63,455 nucleotides of DNA from an uncultured Acidobacteriota bacterium (GCA_937859595.1 CALMAH010000031.1:1-63455); one strand, 5' to 3'. Counted from the stretch's first letter, positions 38,381 to 46,829 are shown. Translations and numbers: made by a program. Notes: generated from the letters alone by a model not told the origin.

Positions 38381-39349
38381 ATGATCCTCGTTTTCATAGA
38401 ACATAAAAATTGTGTCCTTAATAAAACCTCGCTTGAGGCGATCGCGGCGGCACAGGCCATTGGCAGCGATCTTGGACTCAAGGTTTCGGCGGTGCTGCCC
38501 TGCGATAAGGATTGCGCCCTGGCCCAGGAGATCGCCGGCTACGACCTGGAAAAGGTGATCGTCGCCAAAAATGAAAAGCTTGGCACCTACACGCCGGACG
38601 GATACGCCGATGCATGGGAGCAGGTGATAAAGGCCGTGAACCCGCAATATGTGGTGATGTCGCATACCTATCAGGTGCGCGATTTTGCACCAAAGGTGGC
38701 TGCCCGGATGGGCCGCGAGGTCGTCGGCGACTGCATCCGCTACCGGGCGGAGAACGGTTCGCTCCTGCTGACCCGACGTATCTTTCTCGGAAAACTGGAT
38801 GCCGACGTGAAGCTCGGCGGCGATGCTCCGCACTTTATTACATTTCAGTCCGGAGCGTTTCGCGGCGACAATGCGGCGAAAGCGAGCGCCGCTGTCGAAA
38901 CGATGGATGTTACAGTCGGCGACATCCGAATGACCGCCGAAGAGCCTTTTCAGGAAGCCAAAGCATCGGTCGATCTCACGAAGTCGGAGATCATCGTGGC
39001 GGTCGGCCGCGGCATAAAATCGCAGGAGAACCTTGCGATCGCCGAACAGCTTGCCGAGGCCCTGGGAGCCGATCTCGCCGCCTCGCGTCCGATCTGCGAC
39101 AACGAATGGCTGCCGATAGACCGCCAGATCGGGTCTTCGGGGCAGACCGTAGCTCCGAAGCTCTATATCGCCCTCGGCATCTCCGGCGCCATCCAGCACA
39201 TCGTCGGGATGAAAAATGCCGGTACCATTGTTGCGATCAACAAGGACGCCGAGGCGCCGATCTTCGATATTGCCGATTACGGCATCGTCGGCGACCTCTT
39301 CGAGGCCGTGCCCGTCATGATCGAAGAGATCAAGAAGGCAAAGGGCTGA
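38381..39349 (+). CDS. etfA: Electron transfer flavoprotein alpha subunit
   Basis: The 322-residue subunit carries the C-terminal FAD site: [40 protein letters not shown], and [13 protein letters not shown], then [20 protein letters not shown]. It follows etfB by 54 bases, a gap made of short repeated AATTAGTAATT words. A strong terminator follows the stop, so etfBA form a two-gene unit. Confidence 0.95.
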   Translation: MILVFIEHKNCVLNKTSLEAIAAAQAIGSDLGLKVSAVLPCDKDCALAQEIAGYDLEKVIVAKNEKLGTYTPDGYADAWEQVIKAVNPQYVVMSHTYQVRDFAPKVAARMGREVVGDCIRYRAENGSLLLTRRIFLGKLDADVKLGGDAPHFITFQSGAFRGDNAAKASAAVETMDVTVGDIRMTAEEPFQEAKASVDLTKSEIIVAVGRGIKSQENLAIAEQLAEALGADLAASRPICDNEWLPIDRQIGSSGQTVAPKLYIALGISGAIQHIVGMKNAGTIVAINKDAEAPIFDIADYGIVGDLFEAVPVMIEEIKKAKG

Positions 39350-39375
39350 TGCTAAATTTTCAAAGATCTGAGACG

Positions 39376-39400
39376 ACGGGCCCGCTGCGGCCCGTTTTTT
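39376..39400 (+). terminator. Rho-independent terminator of etfBA
   Basis: ACGGGCC (39376-39382) pairs with GGCCCGT (39389-39395) across a six-base loop and continues into a T-run. It lies 27 bases after the etfA stop. Confidence 0.93.
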
Positions 39401-39434
39401 CTTTGCGGCCTTAGCGTTAGAAAAATAAAGGCAG

Positions 39435-39612
39435 TTTCACGCCAAGCTCGCAAAGTTCGCAAAGAAAAAAATAAACACAGTTTCACGCCAAGCTCGCAAA
39501 GTTCGCAAAGAAAAAAATAAACACAGTTGCACGCCAGGCTCGCAAAGTTCGCAAAGAAAAAAATAAACACAGTTTCACGCCAAGCTCGCCAAGTTCGCAA
39601 AGAAATACAAAA
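39435..39612. repeat. 46-bp tandem repeat, four copies (CGCAAAG family)
   Basis: Units begin at 39435, 39481, 39527 and 39573 and have the form TTTCACGCCAAGCTCGCAAA plus GTTCGCAAAGA and an A-rich tail ending ACACAG. The first two are identical, the third has two changes and the fourth is truncated. They belong to the same CGCAAAG-type family that forms large arrays at 53.4-54.2 and 56.4-58.0 kb. Beyond it (39613-39787) there is only a palindromic CCACGT-type repeat. Confidence 0.9.
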
Positions 39613-39787
39613 GTAATCATTTAGAGAGCATTGAAAAAACATTGAACGTTAGCCACAACCCACGTTCCGTTTCGCTTCGCTCCACGTGGGGCTACAGCTA
39701 TGCCGTCTGCTCCGCAGACTGGTTGTTCCCTTACTTCGAGACCCGATTTTTTCAAAGAACTCATTTATTAGATCAGGTCACAGAGAG

Positions 39788-42211
39788 CTAGAACGCGTAC
39801 GCCTTTTTGGACGGGCCTCGGAGCATTCCGACCGCGAGTGAGACGGCGTCCACCTGGTCGTCGTGCTCACCGGCGGGAAAGGCGGCGACCTCATCGATAA
39901 ATTCGTTTATCCACGGGCCGCGTACCAGCACGACCTTTCCGTCTTCGGCCAGCGGCGACCAGGCAAGAGCCCGGGTCACCTTGTCCGTCTCAACTTTTAT
40001 TCCCCGAAGCAGATATCCCCGTGCCCCTGGTTCGCGTCTGATGTCCTGGACGATGCCGTGGCCATGGATCGCCTTTTCGATGCCGTGCTGGGTGTCGGGT
40101 TCGGAAGTGAGACGCCCGATTATATAGCGGCGCTGGTCGGGGTATTCGATGCGGCCGCGAAAGCCGTCGGCGATATAAAGGTCGCCGTTTTTTGCAAATG
40201 CGCAGCGGAAACTGGCCGTAAAGCAGGCACTTGTATTGGTTGAGACGGCGAGGTCGTAGCCGCGTGCCCACCGGAGCCCGGGCGGCGGGGAATCGACGAT
40301 GCGGCCAAACCATTTTCGCTTGAAGATGCCGCCTTCGGCAGGCGTGGGACGCTGCTGGTAAAGCGCCGAGAAAGAATAGCTGCCGAGCTTTCGTTTGATC
40401 TTGTCGAGAGCCTCAAGGTCAAAGCGTTCGGGGCAAAGAGCCAATGAATGGGGAATGCGGAAGGCGGAATTCTCGATTGCGGATTTCGGAATGCGGAATG
40501 CGGAATTTGTGGCGGGAACGTTTTCGGTTTTGCTGATCGGGTCAGTAATATCGGTTCTAGTGCCACCAGCGAAGATTCTGTTGTTTTCGATATTTTCTTC
40601 ACTTGAGGAAATCCGCAATCCGCGATCCGCATTCCGCAATTTGGACGCCTCCGGCGGTGCTGACAGGGCGGGGAGGGGAGTTGATTTATCTACCACCCCG
40701 TCGGCTACGCCGCCACCCCTCCTATCCGTGAGGAGAGTTGTTTGATCTACCACCCCGCCGGCTTCGCCGCCACCTCTCCTATCCAGGAGGGGAGCTTGAG
40801 AGATGGCAGGGAGCGAGACCACGTCCCAATGTTCGCCGCCGTCGTGCATCTCGCGGATTAGGCGGCCGGCCAGGTCGTCCTCGTGCCAGCGTGTCTGGAT
40901 AAGTATGACGGCGCCGTCGGGTTCGAGGCGGGTGTAAAGATCGTCGTTGAACCAATGATAGAGCCGTTTGCGAAAGGCGGGACTTTCGGCCTCGGCACGG
41001 CTCTTTATCGGGTCGTCGATAACGATCAGGTCCGCCCCATAGCCCGTAATGCCGCCGCCGATGCCCACCGCGCGAAACGTGCCGCCGGTCGCGGTCTCCC
41101 ATTCAGAGACCGAGTTCTTTCGACGCGGACGTGAAAAGGGAAAGGGCGATGCCGGATCTTCAACCGCAGATGAACGCTGATGGACACAGATATTGTTTTT
41201 GGAACCCTGGGCCTGTGACCCGCCGGATACCTGCGGCGGTTCTGACAGGGTGGGCACGGGTAAGAACCCACCCGCTGACGCAGGGGGTACTGACTTGCGG
41301 AGGCGGAGCGCTTCGGAATCGATAATGACGTTCTGGATCTTGCGCGAAAAGCGGTTGGCAAGCTGCTGGGTGTGGCCGGCGAGGATGACGCTCATCTCGG
41401 GCCTCTGTGTCAGCCGCCAGGCGGAATAGCGGACGGTGACGAGCTCGGATTTGCCGTGGCGCGGCGGGACGAAGATCATCAGGCGTTTCGATCTGCCGGT
41501 GGTTATCTTTTCGAGCGCGTCGATGATGATCTGCTGGTGGTGCCAGTCCCAGGTCATGTTGGGCGAAACGCGGCGAAGCCATGCGCGGAAGGATGGCGGG
41601 GCGGCCGGACTAAGATCTTCTACCACCCCGTCAGCTTCGCTGCCACCCCTCCTATCCAGGAGGGGAGTTGTTTGATCTACCACCCCGTCGGCTCTGCCGC
41701 CACCCCTCCTATCCAGGAGGGGAGTTGTTTGATCTACCACCCCGTCAGCTTCGCTGCCACCCCTCCTATCCGGGAGGGGAGCTGAATGATCTACCACCCC
41801 GTCGGCTCTGCCGCCACCCCTCCTATCCAGGAGGGGAGCTGAATGATCTACCACCCCGTCAGCTTCGCTGCCACCCCTCCTATCCAGGAGGGGAGCTGAT
41901 TGATCTACCACCCCGTCAGCTTCGCCGCCACCCCTCCTATCCAGGAGGGGAGCTTGAGAGGGCGCGGGTAAGAACCCACCCGCTGACGCAGGTGGTACCG
42001 ACAGGAAATGCTGCCAGCCGTAGCGTTCGATCCAGCCGGGTTTACGGATGCCGTTCTCGGTGCGGGTGTAGAGTATTCGGCGATGAAAGCGGGCGTGGCC
42101 GAGGCGGCGCATCTCGCGTTCGATATCCGTGATGCGGCGGCCGCGGCTGGCGATGTAGAGCCTTAGGCAATCGTGATATGCAGGTGTTGAAGGAGTTCGG
42201 TCGTCTTCCAT
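39788..42211 (-). CDS. Phage terminase large subunit with in-frame repeat insertions
   Basis: The 807-residue frame encodes a TerL-type packaging motor. The ATPase has PPRHGKSE (near 245) and LIVIDDPIKS (near 398); the RNase-H-like nuclease has RWARGYDLAVS (near 653) and the terminal acidic DDQVDAVS (near 784). A usual TerL is 450-550 residues. The excess comes from stop-free insertions of repeats: six 19-residue units (about 84-197), two more (about 470-507), two SVPPASAGGFLP units, a VHQRSSAV unit and NSAFRIP-type units. No other phage gene is nearby, so it is an orphan or domesticated gene. No ribosome site is evident. Confidence 0.85.
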   Translation of the reverse strand: MEDDRTPSTPAYHDCLRLYIASRGRRITDIEREMRRLGHARFHRRILYTRTENGIRKPGWIERYGWQHFLSVPPASAGGFLPAPSQAPLLDRRGGGEADGVVDQSAPLLDRRGGSEADGVVDHSAPLLDRRGGGRADGVVDHSAPLPDRRGGSEADGVVDQTTPLLDRRGGGRADGVVDQTTPLLDRRGGSEADGVVEDLSPAAPPSFRAWLRRVSPNMTWDWHHQQIIIDALEKITTGRSKRLMIFVPPRHGKSELVTVRYSAWRLTQRPEMSVILAGHTQQLANRFSRKIQNVIIDSEALRLRKSVPPASAGGFLPVPTLSEPPQVSGGSQAQGSKNNICVHQRSSAVEDPASPFPFSRPRRKNSVSEWETATGGTFRAVGIGGGITGYGADLIVIDDPIKSRAEAESPAFRKRLYHWFNDDLYTRLEPDGAVILIQTRWHEDDLAGRLIREMHDGGEHWDVVSLPAISQAPLLDRRGGGEAGGVVDQTTLLTDRRGGGVADGVVDKSTPLPALSAPPEASKLRNADRGLRISSSEENIENNRIFAGGTRTDITDPISKTENVPATNSAFRIPKSAIENSAFRIPHSLALCPERFDLEALDKIKRKLGSYSFSALYQQRPTPAEGGIFKRKWFGRIVDSPPPGLRWARGYDLAVSTNTSACFTASFRCAFAKNGDLYIADGFRGRIEYPDQRRYIIGRLTSEPDTQHGIEKAIHGHGIVQDIRREPGARGYLLRGIKVETDKVTRALAWSPLAEDGKVVLVRGPWINEFIDEVAAFPAGEHDDQVDAVSLAVGMLRGPSKKAYAF
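40448..40641. repeat. GGAATGC-rich repeats inside the terminase gene
   Basis: Runs of CGGAATGCGGAATGCGGAAT type occupy 40448-40510, and an inverted run (ATCCGCATTCCGCAAT) occupies 40607-40641. In the terminase frame the first run encodes NSAFRIPKSAIENSAFRIPH. A related run lies at 63156-63196 in the frame at the right edge. Confidence 0.8.
40689..40802 (-). repeat. Two-hairpin element, two tandem 57-bp copies in the terminase gene
   Basis: Copies at 40689-40745 and 40746-40802 share TCTACCACCCCG, a first hairpin (CGGC-tac-GCCG; CGGC-ttc-GCCG) and a second (CTCCT-atcc-.AGGAG-type). Each adds 19 codons without stops to the terminase frame. The sense strand is that of the host gene. Confidence 0.92.
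41161..41192. repeat. Dispersed repeat of the 'CGCAGATGAACGCTGATG' type in the terminase gene
   Basis: CAACCGCAGATGAACGCTGA followed by TGGACACAGA is a sequence type that recurs in many unrelated bacterial genomes between genes. Here it lies within the terminase frame and encodes NICVHQRSSAVED on the minus strand. Confidence 0.6.
41254..41294. repeat. SVPPASAGG-type repeat, copy 1, in the terminase gene
   Basis: GCACGGGTAAGAACCCACCC then GCTGACGCAGGGGGTAC forms a short hairpin (GGGT-aaga-ACCC) and encodes SVPPASAGGFLPVP in the terminase frame. It is nearly identical to the copy at 41963-42003. Its 40-base neighbour on the left is a diverged related unit encoding LSEPPQVSGG. Confidence 0.8.
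41619..41960 (-). repeat. Two-hairpin element, six tandem 57-bp copies in the terminase gene
   Basis: Units start at 41619, 41676, 41733, 41790, 41847 and 41904, each exactly 57 bp. Hairpin 1 alternates between CAGC-ttc-GCTG (units 1, 3, 5) and CGGC-tct-GCCG (units 2, 4), which suggests growth by a 114-bp step. Hairpin 2 is CCCCTCCT-atcc-AGGAGGGG. In the terminase frame each unit reads APLLDRRGG(G/S)(E/R)ADGVVD plus a two-residue spacer. Confidence 0.96.
41963..42003. repeat. SVPPASAGG-type repeat, copy 2, in the terminase gene
   Basis: GCGCGGGTAAGAACCCACCC then GCTGACGCAGGTGGTACCGAC encodes SVPPASAGGFLPAP in the terminase frame. It directly adjoins the six-copy two-hairpin array. Confidence 0.8.
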
Positions 42212-42434
42212 AGCAGCGGTTTTCCTGCGGCGGCAGTTCAGGTGCCGGAACGGGCCGCCGGGAGAGCTACGTTAAACCAGGAAGACAGGAAATGGAATGG
42301 CAATTTGTGAGAAAAGGGGTGTTTTGCGCGATTTGGGAGATCTGCGCGATATGCACGATATGCACGATCGGATGATCTTCAATGGTGAATGGTGGACCGA
42401 AGATCGAAACTGGAAACTCGAAGATGACGTCGGA

Positions 42435-44654
42435 TCAGCTGGAAAGCCGGGTGGCAGGGATGTCGGGTTCGAGGTTGTCGGGAAGATGAGCGAAGCCCTC
42501 TGCCAAAGAATGCCAGAGTTTGGGGTCGGCCAGTATCTCTTCGATGCCGGAGGCGGGGCGGGGCGGCGAAAAAAGATAGCCCTGGCCGTATTGACACCCG
42601 AGCTCTCTCAGTTTGTTCAGTTGGATCACGTTCTCTATGCCTTCGGCGACGATCTCTAGGTTGAGCGCCTTGCCCAGGGTCAGAATGGTCCGGACGATCT
42701 CGTCGTCTTCCTCGGCCTCTTCCATACCTTTAACGAAAGAGCGGTCTATCTTGAGCGTATCTACCGGGAACCTCCGCAGGTAACCGAGACTGGAATATCC
42801 CGTGCCGAAATCGTCGATGTTTATGCGGACTCCGAGCTTGCGTATCTCTTCGAGGAGTTCGATGGCGTTCTCGGTGTCCTCCATGGTCGCGCTTTCGGTA
42901 ATCTCGAGTTTGAGACAGCCGGGGTCGATGGCCGTGTCGGCCAATATCCGCTCAATCTGGCCGGTCAGCAGCGGTTCGGAGAGATGTTTGCCGGAGAGAT
43001 TTACGCTGACGGTCAGCTTGTTGTTCGTTGTGTGTGAAGCCTGCCATTCGACCAGCCGCGTGCAGGCCTCGCGGAGGATGGTCAGCGTCATCGGGATGAC
43101 CAGGCCGGTGTCTTCGCTGAGCGGGATAAAATCGTTTGGCATTACCAGCCCGTTCCGGGGGTGGTTCCATCGGACGAGTGCCTCGAAGCCGTGGAGATCC
43201 AGCGTTCGCAGATCGACGATCGGCTGATAGAAGACCTCGAGCTCATTGCAGACGATGGCGTAGCGGAGATCGGACTCCATCTGCTGGCGAATGACGGCGT
43301 CGGCCCGCATCGACCGTTCGTAAACCGCCCACGGTTTTCGAGCTACTTTTGCCGCGTGCATCGAGAGATCGGAATCGCGGATCATTTCTTCGGCCCGCTT
43401 GTGGGTGTCGTCGCGAAAAACCACGCCGACGTTTGCCCGGACGTAGAGCTGGCGGCCGCGGAAGATGATGGCTTCGGCGACGCATTTTGCGGCTTTGGCA
43501 GCGATCTCGGTTGCCTCTTCCGGGCCGGAAAGCTCGCGGCAGATCAGTATAAATTTGTCGCCGCCGAGGTGGCCGAGCGTATCAGCCGGGCGAATGACGC
43601 CCGAAAGGCGTTCGGCGAGATGCATGATGACACGGTCGCCGGTGCGATAGCCGAGGCTTTCATTGATAGTGCGAAAGCGGTCGAGTTTTAGGAGCATCAG
43701 TGCAAACTGCTCGTCGGTGTCGTCAAGAAGTGCCTGGGTGGTCTCGACGATGCTCCGCCGATTTGGCAGGCCAGTCAGAAAATCGTGATATGCGGAATAG
43801 CGAAAACTCTCCCGGCTCCGCGAAAGCTCTTCGGTGGTGCGGGTGAGCTCGTCAACATAATGCCTAAGTTCGGATAGGTGCCGTTCGGCGTCTTCCATCC
43901 TGGCGATCTCGGAAAGTTCGGCTTTTGACGAGGCATTAGTGACGTCGTCTGCGTATCGCTTGTAGGTGATGTAAACGAGAGCGAAGAATCCGATGGCAGA
44001 AACGAACAGCGCCATGTCTGTCTGGAGGATGGCCTTTGCGCTGAACCCGGCGAGGATAGCACCGATGCAGAAGATTATAAGGGCGTTAAAGCAAGATTCG
44101 CTCCACGCCTGAAACACGCCACGGCCCGAGTTTGTGGCTACATAGGCCGCGACAAGGAACGTATTTACCGTGAACTGGGAGACGGCCATTGCGCCGAGGA
44201 GAATGGCCAGTGGAGCGATCTCCCCGGTTAGAATACCTGCAAGATCGGCGCCAAAAAGAGCGGCGACGAGCTTGGCGGTGACAAACGTGGAGAAACCTGC
44301 GATCAGGGCGTTGATGGTGAGGGTCCTGTAGAGCCGCAGCGTCCGACGACGTGACGAAAACAGGCGAAAGGTGGAAAAGGCCGCCTCGACCATTGCCAAA
44401 ATAATGGCGACCGAACCGCCGTACATCAGCAGAGTGAGGAAAATAAATGCGTCAGAAACAGTAAGATGGAGCCGTGTCCGGGGCAGATCAATTTGGAGAT
44501 AGGAGCTGACGAAAACGGCCGTGACGGCAAGAGCGACAAGTTCGAGGCTTAACTTTTCGAGGGGGAAATTGGCCACCGACCATCCCAGCGCGAGCAAACC
44601 CGGCGGCAGCAATATCAGCAAAATGGTGTTAAGTTCTCTTTCTTTTGCAGACAT
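42435..44654 (-). CDS. Membrane-anchored GGDEF-EAL protein (probable cyclic-di-GMP phosphodiesterase)
   Basis: The 739-residue protein has about eight N-terminal transmembrane helices (MASE-like sensor, to about 230), a coiled linker, a GGDEF domain (about 285-450) and an EAL domain (about 465-715). The diguanylate-cyclase motif is degenerate (GGDKF). The EAL domain keeps FEALVRWNHP, ITESATMED, NIDDFGTGYSSLGYLRRFPV and DTLKIDRSFV. It therefore probably hydrolyses cyclic-di-GMP with the GGDEF domain as a regulator (inference). A good promoter lies upstream at 44735-44763. Confidence 0.92.
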   Translation of the reverse strand: MSAKERELNTILLILLPPGLLALGWSVANFPLEKLSLELVALAVTAVFVSSYLQIDLPRTRLHLTVSDAFIFLTLLMYGGSVAIILAMVEAAFSTFRLFSSRRRTLRLYRTLTINALIAGFSTFVTAKLVAALFGADLAGILTGEIAPLAILLGAMAVSQFTVNTFLVAAYVATNSGRGVFQAWSESCFNALIIFCIGAILAGFSAKAILQTDMALFVSAIGFFALVYITYKRYADDVTNASSKAELSEIARMEDAERHLSELRHYVDELTRTTEELSRSRESFRYSAYHDFLTGLPNRRSIVETTQALLDDTDEQFALMLLKLDRFRTINESLGYRTGDRVIMHLAERLSGVIRPADTLGHLGGDKFILICRELSGPEEATEIAAKAAKCVAEAIIFRGRQLYVRANVGVVFRDDTHKRAEEMIRDSDLSMHAAKVARKPWAVYERSMRADAVIRQQMESDLRYAIVCNELEVFYQPIVDLRTLDLHGFEALVRWNHPRNGLVMPNDFIPLSEDTGLVIPMTLTILREACTRLVEWQASHTTNNKLTVSVNLSGKHLSEPLLTGQIERILADTAIDPGCLKLEITESATMEDTENAIELLEEIRKLGVRINIDDFGTGYSSLGYLRRFPVDTLKIDRSFVKGMEEAEEDDEIVRTILTLGKALNLEIVAEGIENVIQLNKLRELGCQYGQGYLFSPPRPASGIEEILADPKLWHSLAEGFAHLPDNLEPDIPATRLSS

Positions 44655-44734
44655 GTTGGCAGGAAGCTGTGGAAGCGGGAGCCGGCAGAAACTGAATAAG
44701 ACGGCGGCGGGACGGACTGCAACCCGTGAAAAAC

Positions 44735-44777
44735 ATTATAAGTTAAACATTGTTAGGATACAATATTTATGTTTAAC
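44735..44777 (-). promoter_or_regulatory. Promoter of the GGDEF-EAL gene with a 9-bp inverted repeat
   Basis: On the minus strand TTGTAT (44763-44758) and TATAAT (44740-44735) are 17 bases apart. GTTAAACAT (44742-44750) and ATGTTTAAC (44769-44777) form a perfect 9-bp inverted repeat around the -35 box, a likely operator. The rest of 44655-45023 holds only this and the terminator at 44921. Confidence 0.75.
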
Positions 44778-44920
44778 ATTTGTCGGATCGACGAAAGTCT
44801 CAAGCAAAAGGGGGTCGGTGCGATGGATCGGGTTGGAGTTTGCTGAACACGAAGTTGACAGAGGGTGAGCAACGATCGAAGAGCCTTACAGGGACATTTC
44901 GGATCTCTGAAAGATCAAAA

Positions 44921-44948
44921 TGAAAAGGCCGCCAATTAAGGCGGCCTT
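44921..44948 (-). terminator. Terminator after the aminotransferase gene
   Basis: AAGGCCGCC (44925-44933) pairs with GGCGGCCTT (44940-44948). On the minus strand the stem is followed by TTTTCATTTT. It lies about 75 bases past the stop at 45024. Confidence 0.75.
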
Positions 44949-45023
44949 CTTAGGAAACGCGGACGTTTTAATCACTGAGTATCTCCAAGCGTCTCCCAAT
45001 TTACTACACGGAAAACATCGGTG

Positions 45024-46445
45024 TCAAATGCTGGCGGCGATAGCCTGGTCGAATATTTCGAGCGCGACGTCGGCGTTCTCCTTGGTCAAAATGAGCGGGG
45101 GTGACCAGCGGATGGTGCTGGTGCCGCAGCCGAGGATGATCAGGCCTTTATTGAAGCAAGCCATCTCGATGCGGTCGCGGAGTTCGGGATCGGGGGCAAG
45201 ATAGCCCGCACGCGAAAGAACCACCCCGTCCGCCTGATCGGCGTCCACCCCTCCCAGGTAAGAAGGGGAGCCGGCGGGTTTCACAAACTCCACGCCGAGC
45301 ATCATTCCGAGGCCGCGGACATCGCCGATGCAGTCGTATTTCTCTTTTAGCTTGTTTAGGCCCTCCTGAAGATAGGCACCGACGTTCTTCGAATTTTCGA
45401 CGAGGTCGCCTTCAAGAAGTTCGATGGTCTTGAGCGCGGCGGCGATGGCGACCGGGTTGCCGCCAAATGTGGAAGCGTGTGCCCCCTTGTGCCAGGTCAT
45501 GATGTCGGCACGAGCGGTGCAGACGCCGATGGGCATGCCGGAGCCGATGCCCTTTGCCATACAGACGATGTCGGCCCGGACGCCGTCGTGATGGTCGAGA
45601 GCGAACATTTTTCCGGTACGGCCCATGCCGGACTGGACCTCGTCAACGATCAGCAGGATGCCGTGCTGGTCGCAGATGCGGCGAAGCTCTTTTACAAAAG
45701 CAGTGGGGGCGGGGATATAACCGCCTTCGCCCTGGACGACCTCGAGGATGATGCCGGCAACTTCTTCGGGCGGCGTGGTGGTCTGGAAAACGCGGTTCTC
45801 CAGCCAGTTTATAACATCTTTTGTGATAGTGGCCTCATCGGTCGGCAGGTCGTTGGCAAAGTGGCGGAATTTGTTCGGATAGGGGATATGGACAACGTCC
45901 AGTGCCTGGCGCATAAATCCGAGCCGCTGTGCTTTTTTTGACGAGGTAAGGCTGAGAGCGCCGAGCGTGCGGCCATGGAACGAGCCGTAGAACGAGACGA
46001 ATTTCTGCCGCCGGGTGTGGTACATGGCGAGCTTTAGCGCGGTCTCGATGGCCTCGGCGCCGCTGTTGGCAAAGTGGGTCTTTGTCGGCCCGTCGATGGG
46101 CACTATCTCATCAAGTTTACGCCCAAGTTCGGGCATGTGGCGGTAATAATAATCGGTCCCGCAAAGATGGATAAGCTCGGCGGCCTGGCCGCTGATGGCC
46201 CGGACGATCTCGGGATGGCAATGGCCGGTGGAGCAAACGGCCACGCCGGCGTTGCAATCGAGAAAGACGTTGCCGTCGGGGTCTTCGATCCAGACGCCGT
46301 AACCCTTTTGGGCAACGAGTTTATAGTCGGGACGCGGGTAGCTCGGCGTGACATATTTGGCGTCAGCCTCAATTATTTCCTTCGCCTTCGGGCCGGGAAG
46401 TTCGGTCTTGATAATAGGTTTCTGCAATTCTGTTGTCGGTATCAT
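45024..46445 (-). CDS. Class-III PLP-dependent aminotransferase with an in-frame repeat insertion
   Basis: The 473-residue enzyme resembles GABA/acetylornithine-type aminotransferases: HFANSGAEAIETALKLA, SFHGRTLGALSLT, LLIVDEVQSGMGRTGK, and MAKGIGSGMPIG, whose lysine should bind PLP. Substrate is uncertain. Between conserved MLGVEFVK and PELRDRIEMACFNKGLIILG there is an unusual segment (about 390-415) containing SYLGGVDADQADGVVLS. Its DNA (45219-45271) is a diverged copy of the two-hairpin repeat, inserted without breaking the frame. The gene stands alone with its own terminator. Confidence 0.92.
   Translation of the reverse strand: MIPTTELQKPIIKTELPGPKAKEIIEADAKYVTPSYPRPDYKLVAQKGYGVWIEDPDGNVFLDCNAGVAVCSTGHCHPEIVRAISGQAAELIHLCGTDYYYRHMPELGRKLDEIVPIDGPTKTHFANSGAEAIETALKLAMYHTRRQKFVSFYGSFHGRTLGALSLTSSKKAQRLGFMRQALDVVHIPYPNKFRHFANDLPTDEATITKDVINWLENRVFQTTTPPEEVAGIILEVVQGEGGYIPAPTAFVKELRRICDQHGILLIVDEVQSGMGRTGKMFALDHHDGVRADIVCMAKGIGSGMPIGVCTARADIMTWHKGAHASTFGGNPVAIAAALKTIELLEGDLVENSKNVGAYLQEGLNKLKEKYDCIGDVRGLGMMLGVEFVKPAGSPSYLGGVDADQADGVVLSRAGYLAPDPELRDRIEMACFNKGLIILGCGTSTIRWSPPLILTKENADVALEIFDQAIAASI
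45219..45271 (-). repeat. Two-hairpin element inside the aminotransferase gene
   Basis: The plus strand reads AACCACCCCGTCCGCCTGAT then CGGCGTCCACCCCTCCCAGG and TAAGAAGGGGAG. This aligns with the consensus but carries substitutions. Hairpin 1 is CGCC-tgatc-GGCG, so both arms changed together. Hairpin 2 is reduced to CCCCT...AGGGG. The 5' half is read in a different frame from the terminase copies, still without a stop. Confidence 0.85.
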
Positions 46446-46481
46446 GATTATCTTGTCTCCTTTATCATGAACAAGGCGGTT

Positions 46482-46829
46482 TCACGACAGTACGCGAACG
46501 ATCGGATAGAAAACGATCCAGATCTCTTCCTCTTCAAGTTTCGACATTAAATATGTCTTTATTGTTTCGAGATAATCGAGAAGTTCGCTTTTATCCTGGG
46601 TCATTCCCGGATCGAGATCAAAGTCGCAAAACAGGATGCGAATGGAATCGCTTATCAATTCGGCATAACCGCTTGAAGCGTACAATCCGGCGAATGGCGT
46701 AGTGACCGTAGTACCGCCTCGAGCGAGGGCGAGTTCCTCGGCCAACCAATCGAGGGTCGATTGATAAGCGGCGATATCCGAACGCACGGGAAGATAAAAT
46801 TCAACCCTTGTTCGGTTTTCGGTTGGCAT
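46482..46829 (-). CDS. Conserved hypothetical protein (115 aa)
   Basis: The start at 46829 follows a strong GAGGAG site seven bases upstream, which lies within the preceding gene. The protein is soluble and mildly acidic, with VEFYLPVRSDIAAYQSTLDW, a glycine-rich middle and a hydrophobic end (WIVFYPIVRVL). It resembles small conserved hypothetical proteins I recall from cyanobacteria, without known function. It overlaps the upstream small gene by 29 bases in another frame. Confidence 0.7.
   Translation of the reverse strand: MPTENRTRVEFYLPVRSDIAAYQSTLDWLAEELALARGGTTVTTPFAGLYASSGYAELISDSIRILFCDFDLDPGMTQDKSELLDYLETIKTYLMSKLEEEEIWIVFYPIVRVLS

Noticed and set aside
38614..39414. A 266-codon plus-strand frame within etfA.
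   Set aside because: It is a frame-shifted shadow of etfA, rich in Arg, with no ribosome site.
41668..42132. A 154-codon plus-strand frame (FDLPPRRLCRHPSYPGGEL units).
   Set aside because: It is open only because the 57-bp repeat unit is a multiple of three; the terminase motifs are on the other strand.
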